Below are positions 44,308 to 56,757 of a stretch of DNA of 64,000 bases, piece by piece. The DNA is from Megamerina dolium. Its lineage: Eukaryota > Arthropoda > Insecta > Diptera > Megamerinidae. The position numbers and the translations under genes are program-made. Position 1 is the stretch's first letter. Each line of letters starts with the position of its first letter. The stretch lies in the NCBI GenBank assembly GCA_963854835.1, contig OY978526.1:47901640-47965639 (forward strand). The letters run 5' to 3'. A model generated the notes under the pieces. It was not told the origin of the DNA. It did no database searches and was given only the letters and a program-made list of their open reading frames with translations.

Positions 44308-45441
44308 GAGGTAATTTTCGACCACTTTTTGACACATATTGGGCGGTATCTCAGCCATAACGTGACGAATGTTGGTTTTTAGGTGCTCAAGAGTTAAAGG
44401 TTTATCTGCATAAACACAGTCTTTCGCGTAGCCCCACAAAAAAAAGTCAAGCGGTGTCAAATCGCATGATCTTGGTGGCCACTTGATATCGCTACGACGA
44501 GAAATTACGCGGCCAGAAAATTTCTCTTACAATAAAGCCATATTCGCTCGAGTTGTGTGGCATGTGGCACCGTCTTGTTGAAACCACATATTCTCTAAGT
44601 CGTATTCTTCAATAGCAGGCAAAAAAAAGTCGGTTATCATATGACCATAACGCTCCGAATTGACGGTGACAGTCGTTCCATCGTCGTTTTCGAAGAAGTA
44701 AGGTCCAATCACACCTCCGGACCAAAGAGCGCACCAAGCAGTGACTTTTTGTGGATGTAGTGGCCTCTCTTCAATTACTTGAGGATTCTCAGAACCCCTA
44801 ATACGACAATTTGGTTTGTTAACATACCCACCGAGTGAGAAATGTGCTTCGTCGCTGAAGAAAATTTTGTTCGAAAAATCGCCGTCCACCGCCTGTTGTT
44901 CAAGCACCCATTCGACGTATCTACGACGTTGTGAATGGTCAGCTGGCTTCAGTTGTTGTGTGAGCTGGATTTTATATGGATGTAGGTGTAGATCCAAATG
45001 CAAAATACGCCATAATGTGCCGTAAGACAGTCCTAATTCCTGAGAACGACGAGGAATCGACACATTCGGGTCTTCGGCAACACTTTCACTTACAGCAGCG
45101 ATATTTTCGGTGGTACGAGCGAAACGATGATTCACAGGCCTTACAATATCTGTAACCGATCCAGTCTCTTCATATTTCTTCACAATTTTGCCAATTGCTT
45201 GCGTAGTTGGACGATTATGTAAACCATAATCTCCTCTTAAAGCACGATATGTGGCAGTGGCAGAATCACCATTTTTGTAGTAGGTTTTTACAATTTTAAT
45301 GCGTTGTGCGATAGTTAAGCGATCCATTTTCGCAAATGTCAGACTTTGAACTGAAAAAGAAAGAAATTGTTTTAACAACTCAGTTTGACAGATGTCGAAT
45401 TCTAGCCCTATACTTTTGAAACCACGAAATGGATAACCCTT
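44308..45441 (-). mobile_element. DD41D (rosa-like) element, copy 2, 3' end lost
   Basis: The 5' end lies at the right (complement of AAGGGTTATCCATTTCG), next to TA. The 3' end is cut near 44308, within the last part of the gene, so the second TIR is missing. Same family as 28523-29638, but it keeps the full DNA-binding domain. Confidence 0.88.
44310..45327 (-). pseudogene. DD41D transposase, best-preserved copy, one stop
   Basis: Starts MDRLTIAQRIKIVKTYYKNG. Two helix-turn-helix halves are present: HNRPTTQAIGKIVKKYEETG and SIPRRSQELGLSYGTLWRIL. Then IFFSDEAHFSLGGYVNKPNC (Asp 1, DEAH intact) and WFQQDGATCHTTRANMALL (Asp 2). CAA is changed to TAA right after MALL. The frame continues to CDLTPLDFFLWGYAKD (Asp 3). 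It is truncated at VVENYLK. The open part is 267 residues. Confidence 0.88.
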
Positions 45442-45449
45442 TATAATTA

Positions 45450-45825
45450 ACAAAGTAGGCAATCGTAAAATGTTTTCTCATGTCATTCACAGTATATGCC
45501 AAAGTATGTTTAGGTGGTGTTAAAAGCTCTAAACAATATAATCAATGGAAGAGGAATGTCAAAATCTCTAAAAGGCAGTATCAAAAAAACGTGTGAAACG
45601 TTTGACCCTAATAAACAACCAGAGGGTTAATGTGACAAAATATTTTCGAATTTTTCATTTTGATAGATTCCACAAAGCTGCCTTTGGATTTTCTTCTATA
45701 CACATTTTTCAAAATGAGAGCATCAAAATTCCTCCCTCGGATTGCCCTCGTCAATTATACTATAATTATATAATATAATTACTAATTATATAAACAATGC
45801 GGAATAATGAATGAATATGACTATC
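45450..45825 (+). repeat. Dispersed repeat R1, copy 2
   Basis: Counterpart of 10560-11036. Here CAACCAGAGGG is followed by a clean TTAA (45617-45621 region), like a piggyBac-type end; the opposing end is not present. It abuts the 5' end of the DD41D copy. Confidence 0.72.
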
Positions 45826-46309
45826 AAAGCCAATGCCTAAAAGTATGCCACACTTTTGTACTAACAAATATTTTTATCATTTTTGTTTTGTAGTTGGAAT
45901 TACAATTTTAGCAATAGTAGCCGCAAATTGCAAAAGAACACTGATTTATTTGCCGAACTGCATGCAAAGCAACAACAAAAATAAGCGACATCGTCTATTT
46001 TAACCGAGTTCAATTCAACTTGCTTATATTTTAATCGACCTGAGTTATAGTGTTGGAAAGTAAAAAACAGCACTATTGTGAATAGCCTACTGGAATGTGC
46101 TTGGGAAATTTCAACAACACGTCAAATTATTGTAAATATAAACAAAAATAAGCAAAATAAAGCAAGTGCAAATAAAAATTAATTTTAAATAAACGAATAT
46201 ATTTACCACAGATTCCGCAGAATTGTTTCTTTTTTGTTTTAATTTCGTTTATAAATTTCACGAACAACCATATATACCACCAGCATTGCTAAGTAACTAA
46301 AGGGAAATT
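45826..46309. other. No recognisable gene
   Basis: AT-rich spacer up to the BEL element. Confidence 0.5.
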
Positions 46310-46586
46310 TGTTGAACAACAATAATTTTTGTTGTCGACAACGAAATTTACTGTCTCACACCAGCTGTGGTTTTTTAACAATTAAATTTAATATCATATT
46401 TCAATTTCATAAGAGCATACAAATCAACGGTTTACACAGTTGTATCAATATGTATGTACTAAATAGAGATGAATTCATAGTTAGTCTATTGCAATAGTAA
46501 TATAATATAATTCACAATAATAATATAATTAGATACTTATAATAATAGAACTTCATTATACTTATATATAGGTATATGGCCAAACA
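46310..46586 (-). repeat. 3' LTR of BEL element (plus-strand left)
   Basis: On the plus strand it reads TGTTGAACAAC to GGCCAAACA. An internal palindrome GTTGTCGACAAC lies near its edge. Confidence 0.93.
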
Positions 46587-46598
46587 TCCCGGCCCCGT
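46587..46598 (-). promoter_or_regulatory. Polypurine tract of BEL element
   Basis: On the coding strand CGGGGCCGGGA directly precedes the 3' LTR, where plus-strand priming occurs. Confidence 0.55.
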
Positions 46599-46626
46599 TG
46601 ATATATTCATATATTAACAGCTGCCC

Positions 46627-49600
46627 TTATGGTAAAGGTGCCAATTTATGTATCGCACGTTTAATCGTTCCATTTTTCGTTTGAATATTGGCCACACGAA
46701 CCATGCCATCTTTTCCAACAATGACATCTACTATTCTGCCTAGCAACCATTTCTGTGGAGGCAGGTTGTCTTCGTGAACAATAACCATTGAACCAACCTC
46801 TACGTTTTGTTGGGGCTTGAGCCATTTGGCCCTGGCTTGCAGCCCGAGGAGGTAATCTCTGCGGAACACAGACCAAAATCGCCCTTTTAGATAGCAGATA
46901 CGTTGCCATCGTTTTAAATACGTCAGAACTTCGTGTTCTATAGTAGGTTCGGGTATGGCCTTTAAAGAGCACCCGATTAATAAATGCGCTGGCGTGAGCG
47001 CCTCTCCGTCGCTGGGATCTTCTGACATTGGAGCGATCGGCCTTGAATTTAAAATGGCCTCTATTTCGACCAAGACGGTTGACAATTCCTCGATCGTTAG
47101 GTTGGCGTGCGCGACGGTGCGATAAAAAAGATTCTTCATGGATTTGACAGCCGCTTTCCACAGGCCTCCGAAATGAGGGGCGCGCGGCGGGATGAATTCG
47201 AAAATCACGCCTCTCTCTGCTACGAAATTGAGTATTTTGTTCTGACTCTGCTCTCCGAAAAACACGTCGTTCAGCTCTTTCAGCTTTGCATTGGCTCCCA
47301 CGAAATTTGTAGCGTTATCGCACATAACCTTCTCTGGAAGACCTCTCCTTCCGATGAACCTTTTAAAACAAGAAATGAAAGCGTTAGTGGACAAATCAGA
47401 AACAGCTTCGATGTGAACAGCCTTTGACGAAAAACAAACGAATATAGCTACATATGTCTTATAAGGAGGTCTACCACGAATTCTATATGACGTGTATATC
47501 GGACCACAAAAATCTAAAATGGTCGCACTGATAAAAGTCGGTCTCTAGGTAGATTCCCCATAATTTGTGTCATTAATCTAGGCTTGTACCTAAAACAATG
47601 TATGCAATTGCGAACTACATTACGAGCCACTTCTCTTGAATTTATTGACCATATTTTCAGCCGCATTATACCAATTAGAGCTCGTGGACCTGCATGACAA
47701 TTTGACAAATGCAAATGGGTGGCATACAGAGTTACGAATCGGGACTTAGGCATCAATAAAGGATGCTTAGTATCATAAGGTAGTGGGGCATTCAGTAATC
47801 TGCCACCAACACGCACTAAAGTAAATTTTCTGCCATTTTCTTCAAATTCGTGCAGAAACGGATTTAATTGTTGGAGTTGTTTGCTTAATAACAATGAGCT
47901 TTTCATACATTTTATTTGTTCAGCGTATTCCTCATGCTGAATTATTTCGATGACTTTGAAAAATGATAGCTCAAGTTCTTTTGCTGTAATTGGTTGTTCT
48001 GTATGCCCATTTTTGATCGGCTTTATAAATCGATAAACATATGCAAGTGTTCGCAATATTTTCATGTACGTCGACGAATTTTCAATTATTTCGTAGATTA
48101 TGTTACGTTCTTTTTCAACAACTAGTACGATCGCTTTAGACTTGCGCATTTCTGACGATGACAATGTTTCTGCGGGCTCAAAGTGAGCATTTACCGGCCA
48201 ATTATCTTCCTCCTCCATTAAAAATGTAGGACCATCAAACCATATAGACTGGCATAGCTCATCGACATTGCAACTTCGCGATACAATATCCGCAGGGTTC
48301 TGAGCAGTTGGAACGTGCCTCCATGTAGCTTTATTCGCCACTTCTTGAATGTCCGATACCCTATTCCCAACAAAAGTTGATAATGTGGATGGGTGCTTTT
48401 TAAGCCAGTATAACACAATTTCTGAATCGCTCCAAAAAATTACCTTTTCTGCGTATGGCAATAAAATTGGCTCTATAATTTTCCACACTTTTGCTAACAA
48501 GTGAGCGGCACAAAGCTCAAGTCTTGGAAGAGTTTTAGTTTTAAGTGGAGCAACTTTCGACTTGGCTGTAAACAGTATGGACTTGTAATTACTACCACAT
48601 TTGCTACGTATATATATACAACAACCATATGCACGCATAGATGCATCAGCGAAACCGTGAATTTGAACTGTTGATAACGAAGAAATATTCACGTATCGAG
48701 GAACATGTATCTCTGGGATTTTTCGGAAGTTTTTTTTTAAAGATCTCCCAGCTTGTAGCCACCGACATTGGAACTGATTCATCCCAGTCTAACTTTAGCA
48801 ACCACAATTCTTGCAGCAATATTTTTGCTTTTGTAATAACTGGGCATAGAAGCCCCAATGGGTCAAACAACCGGGAAGACACCGACAAAATATTGCGCTT
48901 AGTAGCCTTCAAAGTATCAAAATTTGCTACGAGATTAAAATTAAGCTTATCACTTTTCGGATGCCAAACTATACCTAGAGTTTTAGTGGTTTCGGTGTCG
49001 TTAAATGTGATTTCTTTTTCAACATTGTCGCTATTATTGAGAACCTGGTAATTAGAATACCATTTCGCCAACTTAAAGCCAGCTGAATCGAGAATTTTTG
49101 TTATATTATATTGAATGCTTTCAAGCTCCTCCAATGTTTCAGCACCTGACAATAAATCGTCCACATAGAAGTCCTCGTGTATAACCCTTGAAATCGCACG
49201 CATTTCTCTATTAATATTGCCAAGTTCATTTAAGCACCGAATAGCCAAGAACGGTGCTGGTGCAGTGCCATATGTTATTGTGTTTAGTTTGTATATTTGT
49301 ATAGGCATGTTTGGATGTTTCCGCCACAAAATAAGCTGAAATTGTCGGTCTGCTTCATGGACTTGTACTTGTCTATACATTTTTGTAATATCTGCCGTAA
49401 TGGCAAATTTACGACAACGAAATTTCAATAAATTTATATAGAGCTTTGGTTGAATAGTTGGGCCGACCATTAGAGTATCGTTCAATGAGATATTGGATGA
49501 TGTTTTACATGAGGCATCAAACACAACTCTTAACTTGGTTGTCAAACTCTCAGGCCTTATGACAACTTGGTGTGGTATGAAATAATGTGGCCCTGTCGGA

Positions 49601-51822
49601 ATTATGTTTTCCGTTTTAGACATGTGGCCTAACGACAAATATTCGATCATAAAATTATTATACATTTCTTTGACATCAGGTGTTCTCATAAGCCTACGCT
49701 CAAGTGACAAAAATCGTCGTTTTGCCGTTTCGTATGAGGCTCCGAGTGCTGACGAATTCATTTTAAATGGCAACCGAACTTCAAAACGACCAGTTGGTAA
49801 TCGCTTGGTACTCTTCATAAAATGTTGTTCGCAACTCATTTGTTCTTTCGTAAACTTTTTGGATGTGCTTGGTACTTCTTCTATTTCCCAAAACTTATGC
49901 ACAATAGCATCTAAAGAAGCCAACTGAATATCGCTTTTTTTATTTACTAAATTGCATGCTCCACTTTTCGAATTTTCAAGTGATTTATACCGACCAGAAA
50001 CTATCCAACCAAGCAACGTCTTTTGCAATGTTGGCAACGAATCGTTTAATTTTATTTGACCGATTGATAAAAGTTCGAAAAATATATCGGCACCAATTAA
50101 CAAATCAATTTTTTGTCTTTTATTAAAGTTGGGATCTGCCAGCTCAATATTCCCCGGGACTTGCCATGAGTCAACGGGTAAATTAACTTCAGGTTGGTAC
50201 CTCGAGATGGACTTTATGACCCAAAAATCTGCTTGAAACTTGTAGTCATTAACTCTTGATTCTACAATAGTATTAACTTTATGTCGTAAGTTCGCATTTA
50301 ACTCCCCAATACCCGATAAATTTAGATCTTTAAATTCTCGTTTTAAATGTAATTTCTGTGCACAATCTTCACTCATGAAATTTATTTGTGATCCAGAGTC
50401 TAAAAGCGCTCTTACTAGGTGGGTACTTCCATAGCGATCTTTTATTCTAACTATAGCTGTAGCCAATACAACGACATCATCTGTATTCGAGACATGGTGT
50501 GAAGAACGCTGGAACGATTGTTGTGGAGTATCATTGGCAGTAGCAGATGTTGATGGTAACACAGATAACTGATTATCGAAGCGATTTGATTGCTGCTGCA
50601 CCTCATATTTATGCAGCAGAGTGTGATGAGGACGTTGACAAACTCGACAATGAGATCGAGAACAATTCCGGACCGAGTGTCCTTTCTTTAAGCAATTTAT
50701 ACAATTTCCAGATTTTTTTACAAAATCAAACCGTTTACCAACGGTCAATGCAGCGAAAGAGTTGCAACTATGTATTGAATGCCCATTCAATTTACAAAAA
50801 ATGCATTGATTTTCCAAACCACTCGCAGCAACTGCAAATGATGTTTTGTATTCATTTTTCTTGTTATTATGCGATTTAATTCTATGAGGATTCTGTTGCT
50901 CAGAACTGTCGTATCTATTCGACCTGTCGTCATTTACTTCGAGTGATTGGCATCGACGAATTAGCAATTTCGAGCAGTCGTTCCATGAAGGAAGGGTGGA
51001 GTAATCCAACTGATCGTTCCATCTCGATTTTGTAGCTGGATCAACTTTTGATAGTACCAGTTGAATGAGTAATGCATTTGTTATATCCATCTCTGTACCC
51101 AATGATAGCAACGAATCGTAAATTGCGGATACAGTGTCAACCACATTTCTAAGCGCTGAAGCATTTGGTTTGGTCATTTTTGGAATGTCAAATAACTGCT
51201 CGATATTATCAAAAAATATCAAACCTTTTTTATCGTATCGTTCTGCTAAACGATCCAATGCTTTCTTATAATTGGCTTCTGTGACTTGGAATGCTTTTAC
51301 CGTTCTGAGCGCGTCACCCGATAAACAACTCAACAAATGATTAAATTTTTCAATTGTCGCTAGATGTGGCTCATCATGGACCAAGTTATTGAATGAGCTT
51401 ATAAAATTTTTGTACTCCGCGTACTTTCCACTAAATGTCGGTAATTTCAGATTCGGAAGACGAGACGATTGAGGCGTGGTAATACCAAGTGTACTCTCCA
51501 ACATTGGACTCTCTCGACGCTTATATTGCCCCATAAGCTGAATAAGCCTCGATTTAGCACTTATGCAAAGATCCTCGATATCGCCTCTTCGGTCATCGTC
51601 AGGATCCTCCCTCTCGATCTTGGTTTGGTATGCCATTATTTGTTTAATATAAGAATCTAAGATTTCTAGCCGGCATTCCAAATCTATAACATTCCAAGTT
51701 ACCGTTGGATTATCAAGCATGTTTTTGATACGTGTTATATTACCACGCGCTGTTGCTCTTTGCTGTCTTAAAGTACTCGGCTTTTGAACAGAAGCTGCTT
51801 CATCGCTCAAACTTCCAGGCAT
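46627..51822 (-). pseudogene. BEL/Pao gag-pol polyprotein, two frame breaks
   Basis: Frame 1 (51822-48646, 1058 residues): MPGSLSDEAASVQKPSTLRQ start; a Pao-type gag with LPNLKLPTFSGKYAEYKNFI; knuckles CIFCKLNGHSIHSC (~337) and CINCLKKGHSVRNC (~373); protease RALLDSGSQINFMS (~474); RT with KLRVVFDASC and EDFYVDDLLSG (~884). An extra base in an A9 run near 48735 breaks the frame. Frame 2 (to 47514) carries RNase H (VQIHGFADASMRAYGCCIY, FWSDSEIVLYWLKKHPS) and the integrase zinc region. A small deletion with a TAG at RPF breaks it again. Frame 3 has integrase: DFCGPIYTSYRI, CDNATNFVGANAKLKEL and VEIEAILNSRPIAP, ending HKLAPLP. Confidence 0.93.
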
Positions 51823-52371
51823 GATCGTAATTATTTAGTAATTTATTACGTTTAATAAATGTTTATATCCGGTCAGCTATAAGACCTCCAAGATGAGGAA
51901 GTACCAACAATATTGAATCTAGTCGAATACAATTTGTTTCCAAATGTTCAATTTAATTCAAGCAAATAGTTAGACAATCTCGATTTAATTACAAAATGAC
52001 GAATTAACCAGCACCCTATAATATTTTCTAGATAGCGAAGCAACCCAGCAATTAAAAAAGAAAAACAATTTACGTATTGTTCAATATGCTTTTATTTATT
52101 TATTTAAAAAACGAAATCTTTCCTTTTGGTTAACTTAATATGCCAATCATCAACAATGTACGTATTTATTAGATATACGTTTGGTACCACACTCAAAACT
52201 CCAATGTATAGTGTATGTGTATATGTGTTTACGTTGTATATTCACAACAATAACACCAACAATTGTCGCGGCAACTTTAAACTTCAAAATTCAAACCAAA
52301 AAACCAAATCGTGTCTGACAATATCTTTATAGATGCACAAACAATTATCATTCAAGGCGCAATGGATTGAA

Positions 52372-52720
52372 TGGTTTATAAATGTTAATGTACCAAGCAC
52401 AACAGAGGTATAACAACGAGAACGATTCATATGATCGATATGTTTTTATAATTTAATGGTTTTCAAACTGTTAATATACTAGCAATTAACAGAGTGAGAG
52501 CGACGACGATTCATATGATCAATATGTATTAGTAATGTAAGGATTTTTCAAACTGTTAATATACTAGCAATTAACAGAGTGAGAGCGACGACGATTCATA
52601 TGATCAATATGTATTAGTAATGTAAGGATTTTCAAACTGTTAATATTCTAGCAATCAACAGTGAGAGCGACGACAACGATCCATATGATCAATATGCTTT
52701 TTTTTTTTTTTTTTAATTCA
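52372..52720 (-). repeat. About four tandem copies of an 85-bp unit in the BEL leader
   Basis: TTTCAAACTGTTAATATACT recurs at 52461, 52546 and 52630 (periods 85 and 84), each followed by AACAGAGTGAGAGCGACGAC and ATTCATATGATCAATATG. A more diverged unit lies to the left. It lies between the primer site and gag. Confidence 0.88.
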
Positions 52721-53541
52721 ATGGTTCCACAAACAAATAGCAGATAAAAATGTTCCCAACATTATGCAACTTACTGAAGAGAAAACCGACATCAAATCCA
52801 ACTGCACAATTAATGAGAATATGAACCCGAAGTTTCTACCAACACAGATGTACGTTCAAATTTTAAAATACAAGCAGTTTGGCTAGAAAGTGACGATAAC
52901 AAATGCAATTGCACAACGTTTGATAATAATACCGTAAATTCGATATGTGCTCAACTAAAACTTCGTTCGTTCTTTTGAGAACTTGTTATCAGTGCAAATT
53001 GAATAAATGAATTTTCAGTGTTTTTCCAACTGCTACCACATTTATAGGAAATGTTTGTAGGCCATATATTTAATTGTTTAGCATAAACTTGCGAAATGTT
53101 CAAATAAAATTTCTTAATTTAGTAAAAAAATAGACTTGCGTCTAATTAACGGTTGCCCAGTTACTTTTCAAAACGGTCTTTATCATTTGAACCGTAAATC
53201 AATGAATAACGTTATCGCAAATTTTATATTTTTCACTGATATATGTTTTATTAACCACAAGCTATTGTCTACTGAATCTATCATTTACAGTACCTTATTC
53301 ATTCCTGATACTTTCATTTTTTGTTACCACTTTCCTTCGATGTACGCAGCCGACAACTCTCCTGATAGTCCTGAAGCCAGTCTTCGCTTGCTGATCCTAA
53401 TGTTGAATCCTCGCAAGGCTCTTCTTCGCACAATTTTTTGGATCAGTCACTAACGTTCACTTTTTTATGTATCACGAATATATTGTTAGACTCTTAAGAA
53501 AATTAAACTTTAAACACAAAAAAAAGAAACTTTTCTTTTAG

Positions 53542-53559
53542 GTCCCTGCTCGGGCGCCA
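53542..53559 (-). promoter_or_regulatory. Primer binding site, tRNA-Lys type
   Basis: On the coding strand TGGCGCCCGAGCAGGGAC lies 3 bp after the 5' LTR. It is complementary to a lysine tRNA 3' end apart from one G/A difference from the common lysine-type site. Confidence 0.8.
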
Positions 53560-53562
53560 AAA

Positions 53563-53839
53563 TGTTGAACAACAATAATTTTTGTTGTCGACAACGAAAT
53601 TTACTGTCTCACACCAGCTGTGGTTTTTTAACAATTAAATTTAATATCATATTTCAATTTCATAAGAGCATACAAATCAACGGTTTACACAGTTGTATCA
53701 ATATGTATGTACTAAATAGAGATGAATTCATAGTTAGTCTATTGCAATAGTAATATAATATAATTCACAATAATAATATAATTAGATACTTATAATAATA
53801 GAACTTCATTATACTTATATATAGGTATATGGCCAAACA
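53563..53839 (-). repeat. 5' LTR of BEL element (plus-strand right)
   Basis: Same 277 bp as 46310-46586; I see no difference between them. Confidence 0.93.
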
Positions 53840-53844
53840 AAATT

Positions 53845-54779
53845 ATATTCAAGTAAAAGGGAAGTTATATGTGAGTTTTTGTTCTTTTGCAACTCGCTTA
53901 CAATAGAATGCAGGTTGTATGGCTGTTGGATCATTCATTTCTGGGTTGCCATTAGCTTATATTAAATATAAAAAAAGTATTAAATGAAAAAAATTTTAGA
54001 AGTTTTATTTCGTTTTACAATTTGTTTGTTTGTTTTTTCGTAATCCTTTTAATAAATTGAGAAGTAACGACTCGCATGATTGTTCCTGACCCCCTTTACG
54101 TATATATACGCGTAGATATATAATGATCCGTTAAATTCTTCAAAGTGAATCTCGTAAGATAAATTTAAAAATGCGTTCAAAAGAAAGTGAAAATTTGATT
54201 GATTGATTGTTAGAATTCTTCATCGCAAAGTCAACACATCTTTGAAGAATGGGAAGAACTATTCGATATTTGGTTTGATAGTCCTATTTCAGAAAAGTCC
54301 GCCTGAGAAACATCAATGTTAAAGACGTCACCAGGAGTACAGTACGAGCCTCAACAAGCTGTTGTAAACGCTATTTTATATGAAAAATTTTTTTCTGTAA
54401 TTGAAAAGATTCGCTCAAAAATTGTTTCGTTATATATTAAAAAAAATATTGGGTGTATCATATTTATATAATTTTTATATATGATAGCAGCTCGATTCAA
54501 CAGACTACTACAAGAAAAGAGGGGGAATTCTTGTGTGTTGTTGCATATGCAAAACAAAACAATAAACACATGGGAAAAGAAAAAGAAGAAATTGAAAAGG
54601 AAACAAGAAACACACTAGCTTTACACTATAAGAAGTCAGTTTCTCACATATGGCGCAGCCAAGAGGAATTTTTTGTAGTTGCTCTACCTTCATAATAATA
54701 CTATGGGTTTTGTTCCAAAGCAGCTATGCTATTCATGGTAGTAAATAATATCATATTTCCAGTATTTCAATGTTTAATA
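53845..54779. other. No recognisable gene
   Basis: AT-rich spacer. An 80-codon frame at 54453-54695 lacks recognisable motifs and is probably chance. Confidence 0.5.
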
Positions 54780-55300
54780 GCCTAGACAGACGGCAGCCTA
54801 ATTCCGGATTACCGGCGCACTTAATCCGAATAAAATATTAACCTGACAGACAAAGGTATTGCGTATTAACTAACCGGCTGATTGCTGTTTTATTAGGTCT
54901 GCTCACTTACATTACAATCACTATCAATTTCTGTCATCTGTCACTCTCGATATGAGAAAATCTACAAGAAGTACGTGAACTGAAAACTATCAGAAACTTG
55001 TAAATTGACATTCACCGTTCGTAATTGACAGATGGATTTATTTGTTCGCTATTTCGTTTTTCATGTTGAAAACTGTTAACAATTGTTGAAAGTTTTTTTT
55101 TAGCGAACATACCTTTTGTAAAATGGATCGAGAAAAATTCACAATAGACAATTTTCAGCAGTGTTGCCATCGAAAATTTCCCTAATCCTCTTTTATTTTG
55201 AGAATTAACTGATAGAGTTTATGCGGATTAGCTGCAGTTAATGCCCGAGTTAATTCGAACTAACTCGGTAATCCGGAATTAGGCTGCCGTCTGTCTAGGC
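54780..55300. mobile_element. Non-coding MITE, 521 bp, 35-bp perfect TIRs
   Basis: Both ends read inward GCCTAGACAGACGGCAGCC then TAATTCCGGATTACCG, with TA on each outer side (54778-54779 and 55301-55302). Subterminal motifs GAGTTAATTCGAACTAACTC (right) and TTAATCCGAATAAAATATTA (left) also fold. No ORF. TA duplication suggests a Tc1/mariner relative, but this is not proven. Confidence 0.88.
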
Positions 55301-55679
55301 TATAAGAGAATTATAATATTGAATGAATTCATCATATTTTTAAGCCCAGCAATAATGGGATTGATATTTTTCAAGTCCTACTTTTTACTGAATGGGAGAA
55401 TGGTTCGCCTGTCATTCTTTAACGAATTCGAAGTAAAAGAATGCAGTCTCGTTGATGCAGCTTTTAAATGAATTAAGAGTGAGTGAATTCCGTATTGATT
55501 CAATTCTTTTATAGCTCTGTAATATACATAAGAAAAATGTATATGAAATTATTATCAGGTACATGCGTCCAATGGAAATAACTTTAAAATTTTGGGACAT
55601 CGATTTTTATGAATATAGTATCGTTTTAGGGAATAGTCAACCTGAATACAATTAAAAAAAAAGTAAAACGCCATAATAT
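55301..55679. other. No recognisable gene
   Basis: AT-rich spacer. Confidence 0.5.
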
Positions 55680-56117
55680 TGTTACGTTTTTATTCTGTGA
55701 GCGTTTAATTCTATTTGAATTACCTTGTTCGATCACTGGATTCTGTTAATAATCACTGCAACACTTATTTTATGCAACTATATACAGCAACAATTTATTT
55801 AATAATCTCTATTTACAATCAACACTGTTTACAATCAACTATTTACTATAACACTTAAATGTACTTGCAACTTTTGCCTCTGTATCAATGTTTTCGCAAT
55901 CACGTTCGGTAGCAGATTGATTGTCAATTCTCAACACTGGCTCTATTTATACTCTGTTGGCAACACCCCAGAATCTTCCTTTATCGAGATTCTTCTCTTC
56001 CTTTCTCGTTGGCTTGTTCTGGTTATCGCTTATTTCTTTTTGTTGACATTCGTTTCGATGCTGCCAATAGAGTCAGTCACAATAGTGATGAGTAATCAAC
56101 TATCGATACTCGTTACA
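55680..56117 (-). repeat. Solo LTR of the gypsy family at 14674-18025
   Basis: 438 bp. Coding-strand ends are TGTAACGAGTATCG and ACGTAACA. Flanked by ATAT on both sides (55676-55679 and 56118-56121). It keeps the TATAAATAGAGCC box. A solo LTR forms by recombination between the two LTRs of a full element. Confidence 0.92.
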
Positions 56118-56121
56118 ATAT

Positions 56122-56757
56122 ACTTACTTTCTGTTTGTTGCTGTTGAAAAAGAATATATCATGGAATTTTTTAAGTCTATAAAATCTGAAATCGGTTTTT
56201 ATGTAGGCCTTATACTTTTGTCAAAAAGCAGATTTGAAATATTGATTTTTTATTTTTTTGATGATGATCCTAATTACAGCAAAAGATGCACAGCGGGACT
56301 ACACATAAAAAAGCGTAAATACAGATTTTGTATTATTTATATTTATGAATTATTTGATTTTGTAGAATTATATTAAAATACTATTTGTATTTGTTTATTT
56401 AATATTATTTATTATCTATTAATTTCTTTTATTCCTTTTTAATATATAACATTTTATTTTATTAAAAAAAATTGGAATTTAAACTTAGAATAACATTATC
56501 TATAAAATAAATATGCATAAAATTGAAAATTAGAATAACATTATCTGAAAAATAAATATGCATAATCAATATCCAATACGCATGTGCAATCAATTTTCAT
56601 TCTATATACCACCGTATAACAATAAACATATAAACAATAAACATATAAACAATAAATCTGAGAAATCTTCGCACGCATGTCTACCACCGTTTGAAAACTC
56701 TCATAGCATCTGTCTCTTCCAATCGCTCTAAATTTTATTATTATAATTATTATTTAT
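56122..56757. other. No recognisable gene
   Basis: AT-rich. GAATAACATTATCT-AAAATAAATATGCATAA is repeated in tandem near 56488-56565. Confidence 0.5.

Larger units (their letters stand above)
46310..53839 (-). mobile_element. BEL/Pao LTR retrotransposon, full length, probably young
   Basis: 7530 bp with 277-bp LTRs (46310-46586 and 53563-53839) that look identical by eye, and a perfect 5-bp target duplication AAATT (46305-46309 and 53840-53844). The minus strand encodes gag-protease-RT-RNase H-integrase. No envelope gene. A primer site, polypurine tract and an 85-bp tandem array in the leader are visible. Confidence 0.95.

Noticed and set aside
46309..46497. 62-residue frame starting MLNNNNFCC, repeated at 53562
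   Set aside because: It lies in both LTRs and is conserved only because the LTRs are identical; no support for a protein.
48641..51660. Plus-strand frames of 60-136 codons across the BEL element
   Set aside because: Shadows of the minus-strand gag-pol, with no domain sense of their own.
52461..52720. CRISPR-like array
   Set aside because: The units are contiguous 84-85 bp tandem repeats without unique spacers, within a eukaryotic retrotransposon leader.
54453..54695. 80-residue Lys/Glu-rich frame
   Set aside because: Composition follows a purine-rich stretch; no related frame or start context to support it.
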